From contig NC_083598.1 in the NCBI RefSeq assembly GCF_020882245.1, positions 41,949,858-42,013,857 on the forward strand: 64,000 nt of DNA, given 5' to 3'. Position 1 is the stretch's first letter; every line of letters begins with the position of its first letter. Below the pieces are notes generated by a model. That model worked only from the letters and a program-made list of their open reading frames with translations. It did not search any database and was not told the origin of the DNA. Source of the DNA: Rhopalosiphum padi. Lineage: Eukaryota > Arthropoda > Insecta > Hemiptera > Aphididae. Below are positions 26,690 through 40,500 of the stretch, in pieces. The position numbers and the translations under genes were made by a program.

Positions 26690-27200
26690 TACAGAAAAAA
26701 AAGGATCTATCCTATTATTTTGTGCTAGACACGTCACTGTAAGTTTTATAAGCATTTTAGATAAAGCAAATGTATATCCATCAGTTGATACTGCTCTAAC
26801 TATCGCATTAACTCGAACAGCTTCTACTTGTTCAGTAGAAAGAACTTTTAGTACACTGCCTAGAGCAGGGGTCACCAACCAGTCGATCTTTCTAGGAATA
26901 TAGGTCGATGATCGATTGAAATAAAAAAAAATTTTACCATTATCGGTCAATTGCGATATAAAAATTGGATAATGTAGAATATTTTTTGAAGCATAGAGCA
27001 TTTTTTGTTTGCTCATCAAACAAATTTCTTCTTAAATAATGAACTAAATTCACCTGGATGTCGATCACCGGGGACTTAAAATTTAAAATGTAGCTCACTT
27101 GTTTGAAAAGGTTGGCAACCCCTGACGTACAGTAAAATTTGGAAAAGAAATACTATTGTTGCTTTAATATTTTACCATTACAATACCCTAACAATATATT
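26690..27200 (+). mobile_element. hAT transposase fragment with nested MITE
   Basis: The plus strand at 26,787-26,857 encodes the hAT C-terminal signature (TASTCSVERTFSTL). It is interrupted by a MITE at 26866-27124 with termini caggggtcaccaacc and ggttggcaacccctg. The fragment sits at the point where similarity of the 25,850-26,483 block to 12,690-13,317 ends, so it may mark the rearrangement breakpoint. Confidence 0.65.
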
Positions 27201-27339
27201 ATTGAGTAATAGTGGTGGAAATAAGGTCAAATAAAATCGGTGATAAGTTTGGTTTTAGAATCAAATAGGTACAATACATGATATTATGTGTACCTTATTT
27301 ACATATGTCTCACAACTCACAAGACAGAGATGATTTAGT

Positions 27340-27495
27340 GACTATTTTTTTTTTATATTATCTATGGTTAAATTGTGTACTTAATAATCAATAAATAACC
27401 GCATTTTTTCAGAAAATAATCATACCTATTCTAATTTTGTAACGAAAAATAGTTGCTTGTTCTTTGTAATAACCTAAACATTCTAAAAAATAAGA
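27340..27495 (+). promoter_or_regulatory. Inverted upstream block of copy D
   Basis: Reverse-complement match to the upstream blocks of A, B and C (gtgtacttaataatcaataaataaccg, then ttgttctttgtaataacc, then taagaatgg into the ATG). It shows that the inverted fragment carried its promoter region with it. Confidence 0.45.
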
Positions 27496-29633
27496 ATGGT
27501 ATCTCATAACATTAACAGCGATAAGTATTATAAGCTACAGTGATTCCAGCAATGAAGGTAATAACAAAAAGCTGTTGTACAATGTTGCATTACACAGTAC
27601 ACACTACATATTATATCGTTTAGATCTCGATAATTATTGTGAACGTAATAAGAAGTTATATTCTTAATTTTTGCTTATTTTGAAATAATCAGGTAAACAA
27701 AATTAATTTGTTTATGACACAAATTTAAATGTTATTCCAGATTCACCAGAATCAGCAACTACTACAAATTCTGCATCAGACTTGTTGGATAAAATTCGAG
27801 GTAAATAATTAATTATAACTTAAAAAATTAGAAATAATTTTAGAGACCTTTTTTGAGCTCATTGTGATCAATTATGTTGTTATAATGAAGTATGAAAAAT
27901 AAAGAATTGGGTGTATCTAATTTTTAGATAACAATTAATGAATTCAAATTTAAAAATTGGATTTACTTAATAAATGGCTTTAGTGGGCATACAAATAATT
28001 GTGGTTAATCATTGTTTGAAATGTTAATTCTCAATGTAATATTTTAGATGACCATTTTACAAATATCTTCCAATCTTTTTCTTTTGACACTATTACTAAT
28101 CGTTTGCCTATGTAGTATACTTTCCTCATTATGTGCGTGATTATGTAATAATGTCTCATCAATCAATATAATATTACTTTTACATTTAAAAAAACTTACA
28201 AGATCTTTGTACGCAGCGACATCGTTCAACATCGTTTGATTAGAGATTTATGGAATGAAAATTTAAATCTGTCGGTAACGTACACGCGTTTTCCTTTTTC
28301 ATTGAACATAACATTAAATTTTTTCATTTTAAACAGAAAACATAGATACAGCCAGATTAGAATGTCAAGTGATATTAGTATAATATAATATAACGTTTAA
28401 CATGTGGAATAGGAATACTGCTATTGAGTGAAAATTGGCAATATATTTATATATATATAGGTTAATTTTATTGGTTTTAAAAATACCATATATTAATATC
28501 CTTTTAAGTTAACTTAAGTACAGTTTTTATACTCAGACCCAACTAGTGGTTTTTCTTTATCATACATTTTATCTGGGGCCCAACTCGGATATGCCCAATT
28601 AAAGTACCAAAATATTTTAATTTTTACAATTCTTTGTTTTAGATATGCAAAAAAGTTACTTCAACTATCATAATGATATTATTTTTAGATTGAAAGAAAG
28701 TACGTATTCTCGTGAAAAATAATTAAGTTTTATTCAGTTAAATAATAAAATAACGATACTATATTAAATTTTATCATTAATTATAGAAAAGACTGTTGTG
28801 TTGTTTTAGATTCTGAACGGAGTGATTAATGTATTGATTTTACAATGATGTGTGTTGTTTTTTTTTTGTATCTGTCATCACGTTTTAGAATAGAAATAGT
28901 GCTTTGATTATTGACTTCTAGCACCGTTTTGAAAATGAAAGTGAATCTAGTTAGTACTTGGGGGGGGAAGTAAAAATTTCCAATAGTTTAGTCAAAAGTG
29001 TCAGGAAAAACCCTAAAAAATAACGGAAATACGGAAATTTTTACGCATAACCACTTTTCGACAAAATCGATTTTTTGATTTTTTTGTAACTCAAAAACAA
29101 ATCATTGTAAATACTTGAAATTTCACCTAATGTTTTTATTAGCGTTATCTATTTACGATTAAATTAAAATATTTTGACTTTTTTTGTCAAAAATGTCAAA
29201 AACAGATGTCAAAAATACTTTTTGAATAGACTATAATGAATCTTGATTGCTCTATTTTTTACTACGAGTATTTACTGAATTTCTCTAAAATGTATTATTT
29301 TAATAATTTAATACTTATTTTCTCGAAAGAGCCCACAAAGAGCATTCACAACTGAATTTATAGTGTTTTATTAAATATATAAATATAAAAAATCCTAACG
29401 AATAGCTGCAGAGTTTTATAAAGAAATTATGTAATTTAAATTGAATTAGATGTAAGTATGTAACAATGAAAAATATAGGGCATAAAATGTAATATTATTT
29501 TATACTATAATTTTTAGGCACACGATATTGGACTTTAACAAATTGGTGCGAAAACAAATTTAATCCACCTAATGAGAACTTAAAAACTACACCAAACACT
29601 GTGAGAGAAATCCTACAGAACCCAGATAATTGA
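27496..29633 (+). pseudogene. Inverted short microexon gene copy D with broken signal exon
   Basis: A plus-strand relative of the flanking minus-strand genes. Exon 1 (27496-27557) aligns with exon 1 of A, B and C but lacks 11 nt after the first three codons, so it is 62 nt instead of 73-76. The frame shifts and an early stop follows. Three later exons are intact and phase 1: 27741-27800 (SPESATTTNS), 28643-28699 (KSYFNYH, equivalent to exon 17 of B), and 29518-29633 (TRYWTLTNWCENKF to a TGA after NPDN). The equivalents of exons 3-15 are absent, including both Tyr-Cys exons. Its upstream block (27340-27495) and 3' flank match those of the other copies in inverted orientation. AATAAA follows the stop. 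It is probably a pseudogene, although an upstream start or unannotated exon could rescue it. Confidence 0.65.
28020..28560. other. Insertion of unknown type within copy D
   Basis: Between D exons. A minus-strand frame at 28,044-28,232 (DETLLHNHAHNEESILHR) is open for 62 codons without a recognisable domain. It is more likely transposon-derived than a gene. A second repeat-like block starts near 28,805 (gattctgaacggagtgatta). Confidence 0.3.
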
Positions 29634-30090
29634 ATTATCACCTTATTATTTAATTAAAACCCTTTAATTATATTTTAAAATATTTAATAATAAAAGGAAA
29701 ATGAAGTATTCGCTTCTAATGTCGTAGTAAGAATTTCAAGTATAAATTGTTATTCGAAATTATATATTATATTAAAATAATAATCATCATATATTTAATT
29801 GTTACAACTTATGAAATGTATTAATTTGTTATAATATTTTTATATTAATTTATTCCTACAGAGATCAGTGTTTTAACTTATTTTTTTTATAACTGTTCCA
29901 TTATTTTTTATTCTTAATGTCTAATAGTACTTTATTGTACATGATGGTTGGTATATTTATTTTATAAATGTCATCAATTTAAAAATTAAGATTTTTTTTA
30001 TAATGTAAAATATTGAATAAATTTTATTGGATCAATTTTTACTTGTTTTTTTAGAATAATTTTTAATGTGTTATTTTATGGGAGATGGTA

Positions 30091-30645
30091 AACTGCGACA
30101 AAACCGATAAAATACATTATACAAACTGCGACAATTTGTTATATATATATATAATATACATAGAATATTTAGAATATAGATACTATGTACATAACTGATA
30201 CGATAACAAATATACGTTAATCATTTAATTATAATATATGTTATGATATAGCTATAGATTATGTATTAGTAATGATTTTTCTTGTAGAGTAATATTTTCG
30301 TTATTTAAAACCACTTTGGCTCTGGCGCTCTGCATGTTTTTTTTTTGAGAAAATTAATGTTGAATAATTGCTTATTTTGGAGTTATATTTAAATTTAAAT
30401 TTAAAATTGTTTAACACCAATAATATTGCATTAAAACTTAAAAATAAATTTGGATTTTCCTTACAAATTTGTCTCCAACATAACATATTAATTAAATGAT
30501 ATATGTGCATAATAACACATATGTATATATGGTGCATAAATGTTATCGTATCGGTATGTACATAATATCTATATATATTATATATGTATATATAAAGTAA
30601 ATTCACTGTTTGTACCTATAATGTTAATTTTTTTTTGTCGCAGTT
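30091..30645. mobile_element. Terminal-inverted-repeat element with TA target
   Basis: Termini aactgcgacaaaa and ttttgtcgcagtt face each other between TA dinucleotides (30089-30090 and 30646-30647). A second internal aactgcgaca word follows the left end. No transposase is readable; a Tc1/mariner-type MITE is the likeliest class. Confidence 0.65.
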
Positions 30646-30794
30646 TACATACAGCCTATTTTATATTTTGTTAATAACGATTAATAATATTGAAATAAAT
30701 TATTATTTGATTAAATTAATTCTTGATGCACTACTCTAGTTTTTCTTATGCTAAAAGATAACATAAAAAAATATAAATTTCACGATTTATTATT

Positions 30795-32000
30795 TTTAAA
30801 GGACTTTCTGTGAAATAGATAAGTTTTCTTTTGAGTTGGTTTGAAAATAGTTTTTTTAAATTAATTTATTTTTCATGGTTTTAATGGTCAATATAATATT
30901 TTAAAATGTCTGTTTAAGATTTGTTTGGAGTTAAAACTGTCATTGATATATATATAATAGGTATATGTATATATTAATAACATTGTGTGTGTGTAAAAAT
31001 AACATATTAATATTGATATTAAATAATATAAATTAATTTAATGTAATTTAAGTATATAGTAATTGTTAGCAAATAATGAGTTTTTTCATCATTTGAAACG
31101 CTTTTTTTATACTGTGTTAACGAATAAAATCAAAATAATATATTACATTAGAGTAGGTACGAATATAATTTCTATATAAGGATTTATTAATGTCTATGGT
31201 TAGGTATATTGTTTCAAAATAAAAATGAAAATTATTTAACATAAAACTATACGACTTAAGATTTTAAAATGTAACAAATATTTTGACTTTTAACATGCAA
31301 TACTTGTATTTAAAATATAAATTATTAAAGATATTTAGATATCCATTGACCATTATTCCAAAAGATATTACAATACAAGACACAAGTAACAAGTAAGTAT
31401 ACCATAAACATTAATAATCAATTGTTTTTCGTAAAGCATTTCGTTATTAATTAGCAGTTTATTTATAATCTATTCTGTTGTATACTATTAGCAGCAAATG
31501 CAATCAATTATTTATAAACTTTATTTTTTATTTTTTTTATTGAGGTTAAAAATGTTATATCTAAACTATAATGTATAAGTATAATATTTGTATTACGTAT
31601 TTGAATTTATTGACAACAAAATAGTTGTATAACAATATAATATGATAAAATAGTATTATAGGTATTGTATCAGTGGCGTAGCCAGGAGGAGGGCTGAGGG
31701 GGCCCCGAAATATCAAGAAAATTTAAAAATTATTTTAATTTTAATGGTCTATGAAAATTGCTACAAAAATCTTAAATTGTACTTTACAAAAATTGATCAG
31801 CCCTCCCCGAAAAAAAATCCTGGCTACGCCACTAGTATTTTTGTACTAAGCATTTAACTATTTAAGTATAATATTTATATATAATACACATGCAATTAGG
31901 ACAACAGATAATATGATATTACTACTTGATACAACACATAAATATTATTGGAATTATAAATTAGGTTAAAAAATACATTTATGTAATAACATTCATACCT
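30795..32000 (-). pseudogene. Degraded microexon-gene 5' region (copy E)
   Basis: Bases 30,795-30,960 resemble the sequence around exon 2 and intron 1 of genes A-C (gttttcttttgagttggttt on the plus strand). Bases 31,180-31,260 resemble intron-1 sequence, and 31,890-31,990 resemble the region upstream of the gene starts (ttactacttgatacaacaca). I found no signal-peptide exon between them, and the exon-2 remnant lacks a donor. It reads as the decayed 5' part of a further minus-strand copy. Confidence 0.4.
31671..31833. mobile_element. Small TIR element (gtggcgtagccagga ends)
   Basis: About 160 bp with termini agtggcgtagccagga and tcctggctacgccact and internal GC-rich tracts. A related element with catggacgtagctag / ctcgctacgcccatg ends lies at 49,256-49,404. 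Confidence 0.65.
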
Positions 32001-33359
32001 AATTAATTCTTAGTCAGTATATTATGTTTTAGTTATTAAGTTTTGAAAACTAGGTTGAGCTATTATATATTATTTCACTATATAGGTAAAATTTAGTAAT
32101 ATATAACCATATAGGATTAATGACAATTTTTAAGTAATACTTATATATTTTAATGAATATATCAATATAATTTTTTCTTTTAATCAATAGACATTACTCG
32201 GTATTGTATATATTATTACAGAAAGTAGGTTACAAAAGCCGATTCTAAAGACAACCACTAATACTATACCCTATTTTTAAAAGAATATTTTTTTTAGACA
32301 ATGAATGTTATAAGTTATTGACTATGAAGTACCGTGAAGATAATATTATGTTAGTAATCAAATCAAAAATTTAAAAAAAGGGTTGCATTCTATTGAATCG
32401 ATCTATTAACACTGCAAAATATTCTATATTTTAAACAACTGAACGAAAAAATAAATTTGTTTTACCGTTGATACTACATCAGTTTGATCAAATATCAACA
32501 TGTCTTCCGGCTATCGAGTATCAACTCTGCCGTACTTTTTTATTTATTTATTCCGCCGGTTATCAATCCGCTGAATATTTGTAAATTATTTATTTTAATA
32601 ATAAAAAAATGTAAAATGATTACATTAATATAAAATTTATTTGCAGGAATAAAATATATGGACTGCAAATATTGTGCGGAATCGATAAAACCCCAAAGCC
32701 GCATTCTCTAGTGTACGCAAATTATTAGGAGTATACGAACAATACCCTTTCAAACAAGGCAATATACCTGATGATTTTAATTCCTGAATATCTATACCGT
32801 TTCAGAAAATAAAAATGACAATCCATTATTTGAAAAACAAACGTCTCCAACAGCATCGGTAGGCTTATTTATTTTTCACTTGACGTAAATATAATTTTCA
32901 CACGGTAAAGTGTAAGAAATAAGAATCCATATTTTGAATATTTATTCTAATTTCGTCGTTATTTGAAAAAGACGTGGTTGAATATGGAGTAAATAGTAAA
33001 TAATTGATATTTAATTAAATTTGTGTTATTTTACAATCATCGACATAGCTTGCTGTCACATCTAAATATGCGTCATCCATAATTATACTTGCAGAAAACG
33101 AAGAAAGTCTGAATTATTTTTCGTTAACTTTATTTCGTTTTTTTTTTGGTTTAGACATAGATGTTGACTTCTCAATAGTAGTCACTATACTGGCGAATTT
33201 TTTTATTGTAGCTCTATTTATATTTATACTAAAACAGCATTGCCAATAGTACCGTATCAGTTTGTAAACAAATCGTAATTGGTTCACCACGTTGATTTAT
33301 CAATCGATCTTTATGATCTTTTAGTACTATATTAACCTTACTTATAGAAGTAGTATTAA

Positions 33360-33724
33360 GACCATGAAAAACTATAAATGTCTAGATACCTCCACGATTT
33401 TTACCCCGCAGCAACAGTTGGATAAAATGCATGTATAGTCTGGCTCGGCGATCCGTTACTAATAAGCCAGTTATTAAGTTACACTTCTATTTTTATACAA
33501 TTTATTTTCATTATATTGACTGTATTTTCAAATTCATGAGTGGCATTATTAGTGTATACGACATTTCTAAAACCTAACAATGATGCTATACTATCTTGAA
33601 AAGTCAATGTCATGGGGGGTGCCCGATATCGAACACTTAAATGTATTATACTGTTCGATTTTAATTCAAACCATCTGACAAAGTCCGACATCATTTTTTG
33701 TATAACAAGCTCTAATTTAACCAA
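33360..33724 (-). mobile_element. Unclassified transposon ORF fragment (Maverick/Polinton-like?)
   Basis: The minus strand encodes a segment with LTFQDSIASLLGF and, further downstream in another frame, HAFYPTVAAG. These resemble motifs I associate with structural-protein ORFs of Maverick/Polinton elements in insects. The rest of 32,250-34,100 is insertion sequence absent from the paralogous spacer near 13,300. The assignment is weak. Confidence 0.25.
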
Positions 33725-34532
33725 CTCATAAGAACCCGTAGGTAAAATAACGATATTATTTCCCGAAAAGCTATACTATTACACCCAGGTTCTATGTTCG
33801 AAATTAAATTATTTGTCTGCATGCTCAAAAAGCGTATTTGCGCCGTATATTTAACTTCCAGAGGCTGGAAAATGTCGCATGATAATTTAGTAAGTTATAC
33901 TTTAAACTTAACGGTTATTATTATCTCCGTTTAACTTTTCACCTACAAATAATCATTAATAAATAAAATAAGAATAAATTTAAGTAATTTTCTTCTCTTG
34001 TTAAAAACCTTTTTAATATATCCGTTCTTAAATGCCGTGAAATATAAATACAAATATGATTATTACCTATAATATAAGAATTAGTACAATAATTAGTTTT
34101 TCAAGTTTTTTGGGAAAGTACATTATATTAAATATACATATAACTATATAATTTAACGTTTGATGGTGAATATTCTTAATTTAATACAAATTTCTTCATA
34201 TTATTACGTGTAAGGTATTATGTATTCATGTTTCGAATGTAAAGTATGCGTAAAACATAAATAACAATAACATAGGCTACTGTAAGAGTAAATTAATATA
34301 CAGGTTTAACAAATTTAGAAATCTTATTACTTGTTACAACTAATTAAATTATAATTATTATTTTAATATAATAAATAAATAATTTCAAAGTTATGATTTA
34401 TACTTGAAATTCTTACTACGATATTAGAAGTGAATTCCTCGATTTTCTTTTAATATTTTAGATTTTAAAGTACAAATAAAGGTATTGATTTAATAAGATG
34501 ACAATTAAATTATCTGGGTACTGTAGGATTTC

Positions 34533-37500
34533 TCACACGGTGCTTGGTGTATTTTTTAAATCTTCATTAGGAGGATCAAATTTGTTTTTGCACCATTGTA
34601 CTGAAGTCAAATATCGTGTGCCTAAAAACAATAAAATACAACATGATTACATTTTATGCCCTCTATTTTTTCATTATTATACATCTAATTGAATTTAAAC
34701 AAATAATTTTTTTTAAATATTTAGCAATTTATTAGGAATATTGGTATTAATGCATTTAATAAAACACTATACATATTGTTATGGACCAGCAATCGACATC
34801 AGAACCTAGGAAAACCACGCATTCACAGAAATCAGTATAATAACAACCTAAACCCGCTTGAAATATATACGGAGTGATCGTGTAATTCAGGATGATACAA
34901 ACGCCAATAATGTGGGCCAATCACAGACTACCATAAGGACAGAATATTTATGTACTAATAGTGTTTCATTCTTTCAAATTGTCAACAAGTAACAAATGAA
35001 AAAAACGACGATCGAATACAGATGACTACTCTGACAGCTGCCAACGCAGTTCGAATCGATGCTCCAGAAGTCCAGAACAAGCTCACCGTAATCGCCCAGC
35101 ACCGACGCTGTCTGGCGTGAATACGAACCGTTGTACGTGAACGCCGGCTGAACTCGCAGCTGAGCACCAGTGCTCGGGCTGTAACCTCAGGTACTAGCGA
35201 AAGTCAGTCGGTTTCTACAACTCGGTGACGGTAGTTCAACCACCTGTTAGCGAGCGCCATCGCTTATTCCACCGGCTCGCCGGTCTGCAAGAGCCGTCAA
35301 GTCAAGACATGGCATAAGTCTACGAACATTGGCGACGACTCGGTCACTTATTTAAGTACCGTCCAGTTCGTCTTCACAAGCCTTACCGACGTCGAGCAAC
35401 CCAGCCCAACCCACCGATGAGCAGTGAGGATCACTCAGCAACACCGACAACCACCGATCACCAGTATCCCGGTCAGCCAATTAAAACGGTCCTTTTACCT
35501 TTACAAGAGGTATAAGCTAGCGGTCATTTTGTACGGTCCATTGTTAAAACTGCATATCGCGGACACTTTGTACTATTTATATATATAAAGTATATTAGTA
35601 TAATATATTAATGTCTATAATTATATAGAATAAGTATATAATATAATAATGTAAAAACAAAATATAAGATAAAAAGTAAATTGCAAACGTTTTGAAATAT
35701 AGTACCTATATTAACTACAAGTCGAAATAATCAGTATTTTTAATCAAAAAATATTATTATTAATCAATTCCACAAGAATACTTACTTCCTTTCAATCTAA
35801 GTAAAATGCCTGTATGATAGTCGTAGTAACTTTTTTGAATCACTATAACAGAATTGTACAAATTAAAATATTTTGGTACTTTAATTAGTGTAACTATACT
35901 GCTGCCGAATTTATTTTTTTGTATTATTATTATTTAAAAATAATATATAATAATAGTTATACACCATAAAATAAAGATTACAAGGTGGGTATTTATAAAA
36001 TTTATCTTTGATTTCAGTGAATATCGTATTTTTTTAAACACAGTGCTAAATTCAACTATATAATACAAATTATATCAATCCTATTTAGATTTCTGTAAAC
36101 TTTTAGTATCATAGAGTTTATGTAAATAATTGCTGTCTCCGGGTAATAAATTATGGCATAACAAAATAAAAATGCACTGAATTTTACGACTACGCCTTAT
36201 ATTTTATGTAATATAAATTGATTATAAGATTATTTATGAATTGTAACACAACTAATATGATCAATAGACCTCAATTATATAACTATTAAAATATCACTCG
36301 AGTTCTTTTAAAACATCATAATCCACAAATATTTTTTTTCTAAATTATAGATCATATTTTGTATAATTTTCAATTTTATACTCTAGAAAATAATATATTT
36401 AAATTGTACCTGAATGGTTTTTTATAATCTTCAATAAATTGTCTAAAATAATAATAAAATAAGTAAATAAGTTATTTAAGTACTTAAAACTATACTATAT
36501 ATTAAACTCTTATGTTAATTAGTATTCTAAAAATTATGTGTGAAATAATTTCAGGAAAATTAGTGTTAATTTATATGCATGTGCAATGTGTATTGTGTAT
36601 TATACTTTAGATTTGACTTTATTAATACCTTTATCTTTTATATATTCAGCACCTAATAAATAAAATAAAAATAAATAAGCATTACTTTACAGTTTCAAAG
36701 AGACTGTTTATAAAATATGCGAAAAAACATATCACAAAGTATTAACACTATAAACCCCATAAAATGATTAAAACAAAATAAATTCGAAAATGTCAATAAC
36801 AATAAAAATAATTTAATCATTTCCTCGATTATTATCTAGAAAAATAAAAATTAAAGTCATTCATTGGAATTTGCATAATTTGTGTGCAGCTGAACCGATT
36901 TAGTTCATTCTTTTATATCCGTATAACTGAAACAGTCTGATTAATGTTTATATGAAAAAAAAATTGGAAAAATCGGGAAAAACTGAAAGTAAATTTTTGC
37001 GTGGACTAATGATAATAATATGCATAGACTAGTTGATATCATAAATTTATATATTATAATTGGAACAGTACAATTTTGTAAGAAAACAGCAAGTTATTTA
37101 AATATTTTTGTTTAAATTTAATTTAGCTATTCAACTATTATCATTTCAATAAATCTCTTTTATAAAACGCCAGGTTTAACTCTTCTTTTAAACTCTACCC
37201 GGCCATCAACTCATAAACTGATAAAGGCATTTACAATTTACAGTAATATTTTTAACTACCTATCATACTAAATAGTAAATACTAAAATTCATATTAATAC
37301 TAAATTATATTCATTCGCCAGATTAAACGGGTATGGATACTTCCTTAAAAATACCTACTATTATTCTAACTATATTTTGTATATGACTTCTTCTCACTCG
37401 CATACATGCACGCATAGTTTCATAAAGTCATAACTTTCTCATCGCGATCTATGGTATTATATTTCTATGCTATATTCTACAATATCTGAGCTATATTAAT

Positions 37501-40500
37501 TATGTATAAATTAAACCTATATAATATTAATTAATCAATTTAAATTATATACTATAATAATTGTCTTACGATGATTATATGTTTTAATCATATTAGTGTA
37601 TGCATCACCATCTAAAAAATACAAACTATTTTTTCTAGATATATAATTGACTTATGTCTTATATAATTACATAAGAAATTTTATTTACATAAAAATAGGA
37701 AATTTTTATCATAAATAATAATAAATAAAGTATTATACTCACTATAAAAATCATTTGATTGTAATAATTCTGTATACAAATTTATAAATTTACAATTTTG
37801 ATGTTGTACACAAGGGCAATTAATTGTTATACTAATGGGAATAAACTAATAAATAACAATTTTAATAATAAAAATGTATGTATTACTGTATTAGGTGGTA
37901 CTTTTATTATAAATTGTATTTATAAAATATTTAAAGTAACTTATTCCTTTATCTTACTTGCACAATCTAAACACATAAAACAATTGTAAATTAAATTTTA
38001 ATTTTCTGATAAATTGTATTGTACTATTTTAATTAAACCCATATCTACATTATCATGAAATCAAATTCTTTTATATTTTTTTAAACATTACGTAAAGGTT
38101 TATGATAGATGCTTATATTGTGTATTTCGGTAACTTGATTTAAAAGAAATTCGGATTTGGTGTTATTTGCTCAATGAAAAATCATTCTTAGATTGGCAAA
38201 CCATCAACAGTGGTTTAGATAAGTTTTTCTTTTCTAAGATAAAATGTAGAAACTCAAAAGCTGAGTTACAGAACTAGCTAGTTATCATTCATCACAGTTA
38301 AGATTTGGCCCTGGCTGATTCGAAACTAATGGGGTAAGCTTTAATGGCTTTAGAAGAATTGCAAATACTGAAATATTAAAAATAAATATTGTAAATTAAC
38401 AAATATCGTTTGGTATTAGCATTGATTATAATCAATAGTATTAGTCTCGGTGCTATAAAGATAGTTGGTATAAAACAAATGGAATTGAGGTTGTATGGAA
38501 TTTGATTTAAATCAAATCCACATAAATTAAATATAAGGGAACATTGTAATGATTTTATAGTAATAAAGTGATATTTTACGATCTTATTAGTAAGTATAAT
38601 GTAAATGCCAGCGAGTTGTTGTGTGTTCATACAATTTTAATTTATTCTTCAATTGTTAACCGGACAAATTTAAATTAAATATAAATATGTTTGAAATAAT
38701 TAATTATTATAAATTATAGATAAAATATGTATAATAATATAATAATTATCGTATGATTAAGAGCTTACTTTCATTTTCTGCGAATGTAGGTATAAACATA
38801 ATTAATTAATTAATTTTATAAATCATAACCAATTACAACTTACAATATCTACTAGCTTATATACAATATATAATTTGATACATATAACTTAAATTAAATA
38901 ACAAATATATACAATTATTTAATTTATAAAATGTTGAAAATATTCTATTTTGTAGTGTATAGTAATATATCAGTTAATTCACTAGGACGTACTATTCCAT
39001 TCAATAATGAAAAAAAAAATGTTTTATTGTAATAAAAATATGTATACATAATAAAAAAGCGTAATATATAAAATTAGTCGACTTACCAATATTTTTTTCT
39101 GTAAATGTATGAAAATTAAAAATAAAATAAAAATAAAATCGAAGAAAAATATATGATTTTTTGATGTGGTTTAAAATTATTATTCAATTTGTTTATTTAT
39201 GTTTGTCTGTGAGTTATATATCTTAGAGACTTAATTCAAAATATAATATAATAATGCGTAAAAGTTCACATAACCTTACGTATTACGACTATCGCATTGC
39301 TTCTTGAAACAGTTTAAACGATATCACACTACTCAAAAGAAAAGAAATACGTTTTTGTTTTTTTTTTATTACCAGAAATTTGGCCATGCTATTAACTTAA
39401 GTTATCATTGCTCTAAGCTTTAATATCTGATCATTTTTTGGTAAAACTACCGACATACTAATATAAACGTCGAAATATAAGGATAAACTACTGATAATAC
39501 AATTTTTGATTGTACATCTATCCCAATTCATAGTTAAGTATTGGCTATTAGATAACAGCTGTAGTAAAGACTGAAGAAATAAATATAAATTATAACTGGA
39601 TAAAAAACGTATATCGTTACCTCTGTAAAACAAAGCTAAATGAATGCAATAAAATAGTTAATGATTATAAATTAATACAAGTTTTATAATTTTCGAATAA
39701 CGGTTAAATTTAATTGCAGATATACATTGTAATTTTATTTATTAAAGTTGTGTTTATATAATGTTAAAAAAATGTGATATAATTAGTGTGATGTATATTA
39801 TTATAAGCTATAATAATATAAATACAATGACACATTGATAACAAATATAAATTAAGAGTATGTATTCAAAAGTTATTAGTTATAAATATTACAATTAGAA
39901 AATTATACTAGAGAAAATTGATCTCCCATCGCCCATAGTTAAGTTTAACGATGTATTAATTTTCACATTCTTTTTTTTTTTTAGTTTCTGACTATCAAGG
40001 TTGGAAGCTTGTCGATAAAATAAGTACCCGTTACATTAAGACCTCAAAACACAATTAACATAGGGCTTCGACATTACTAAAAAAAAAGCATTCAATACTA
40101 TAAAATTGGAAGTCGGCTTTCCTTTTTGTAACTTAAAAGATACCGATTTTCTACGAAAAAATCTATAGTATTTTCGATTAGGTAGAGAAATATTGGAGGG
40201 AAACTGTATTAAAGCTGAAAATACTATAATCTGTATCAGATAAATACACGGATGGTTGATTTCAGCGTACGAAATCAACAATTAGCGTGGCTAACACGTA
40301 CGTTGAATAACGTGTTCTCGGGAGCAAAACTTAACTGTTATAATAATCACGTAGCCTACGTCTTGTTAAGATTAAAATAGTAAAGCATTTTTCAGCCAAT
40401 CAGAATTTCGTAAAAATTTATTTATGAATGCTAAAATATATATTGCCACCTGAGGACTGAGGTAACTCTTAATAGAGACAGATTATATGATATTTTAGTA

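Larger units (their letters stand above)
29634..34532. other. Spacer between copy D and gene C
   Basis: Contains a 3' flank of D that is the reverse complement of gene C's 3' flank (29,700-29,760 versus 34,395-34,450), the TIR elements at 30,091 and 31,671, the copy E remnants and a transposon insertion at about 32,250-34,100. I see no intact gene. Confidence 0.55.

Noticed and set aside
26663..27019. 118-codon minus-strand frame
   Set aside because: The plus strand of the same region carries the hAT signature (CSVERTFS); the minus frame is its shadow and runs into the nested MITE.
34982..35167. 61-codon minus-strand frame with many Arg and Cys codons
   Set aside because: It lies inside the GC-rich LTR-like block; the composition alone explains the open frame.
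38376..38630. 84-codon minus-strand frame in gene C
   Set aside because: It is hydrophobic AT-rich intron translation without conservation in A or B and without phase-1 splice sites.
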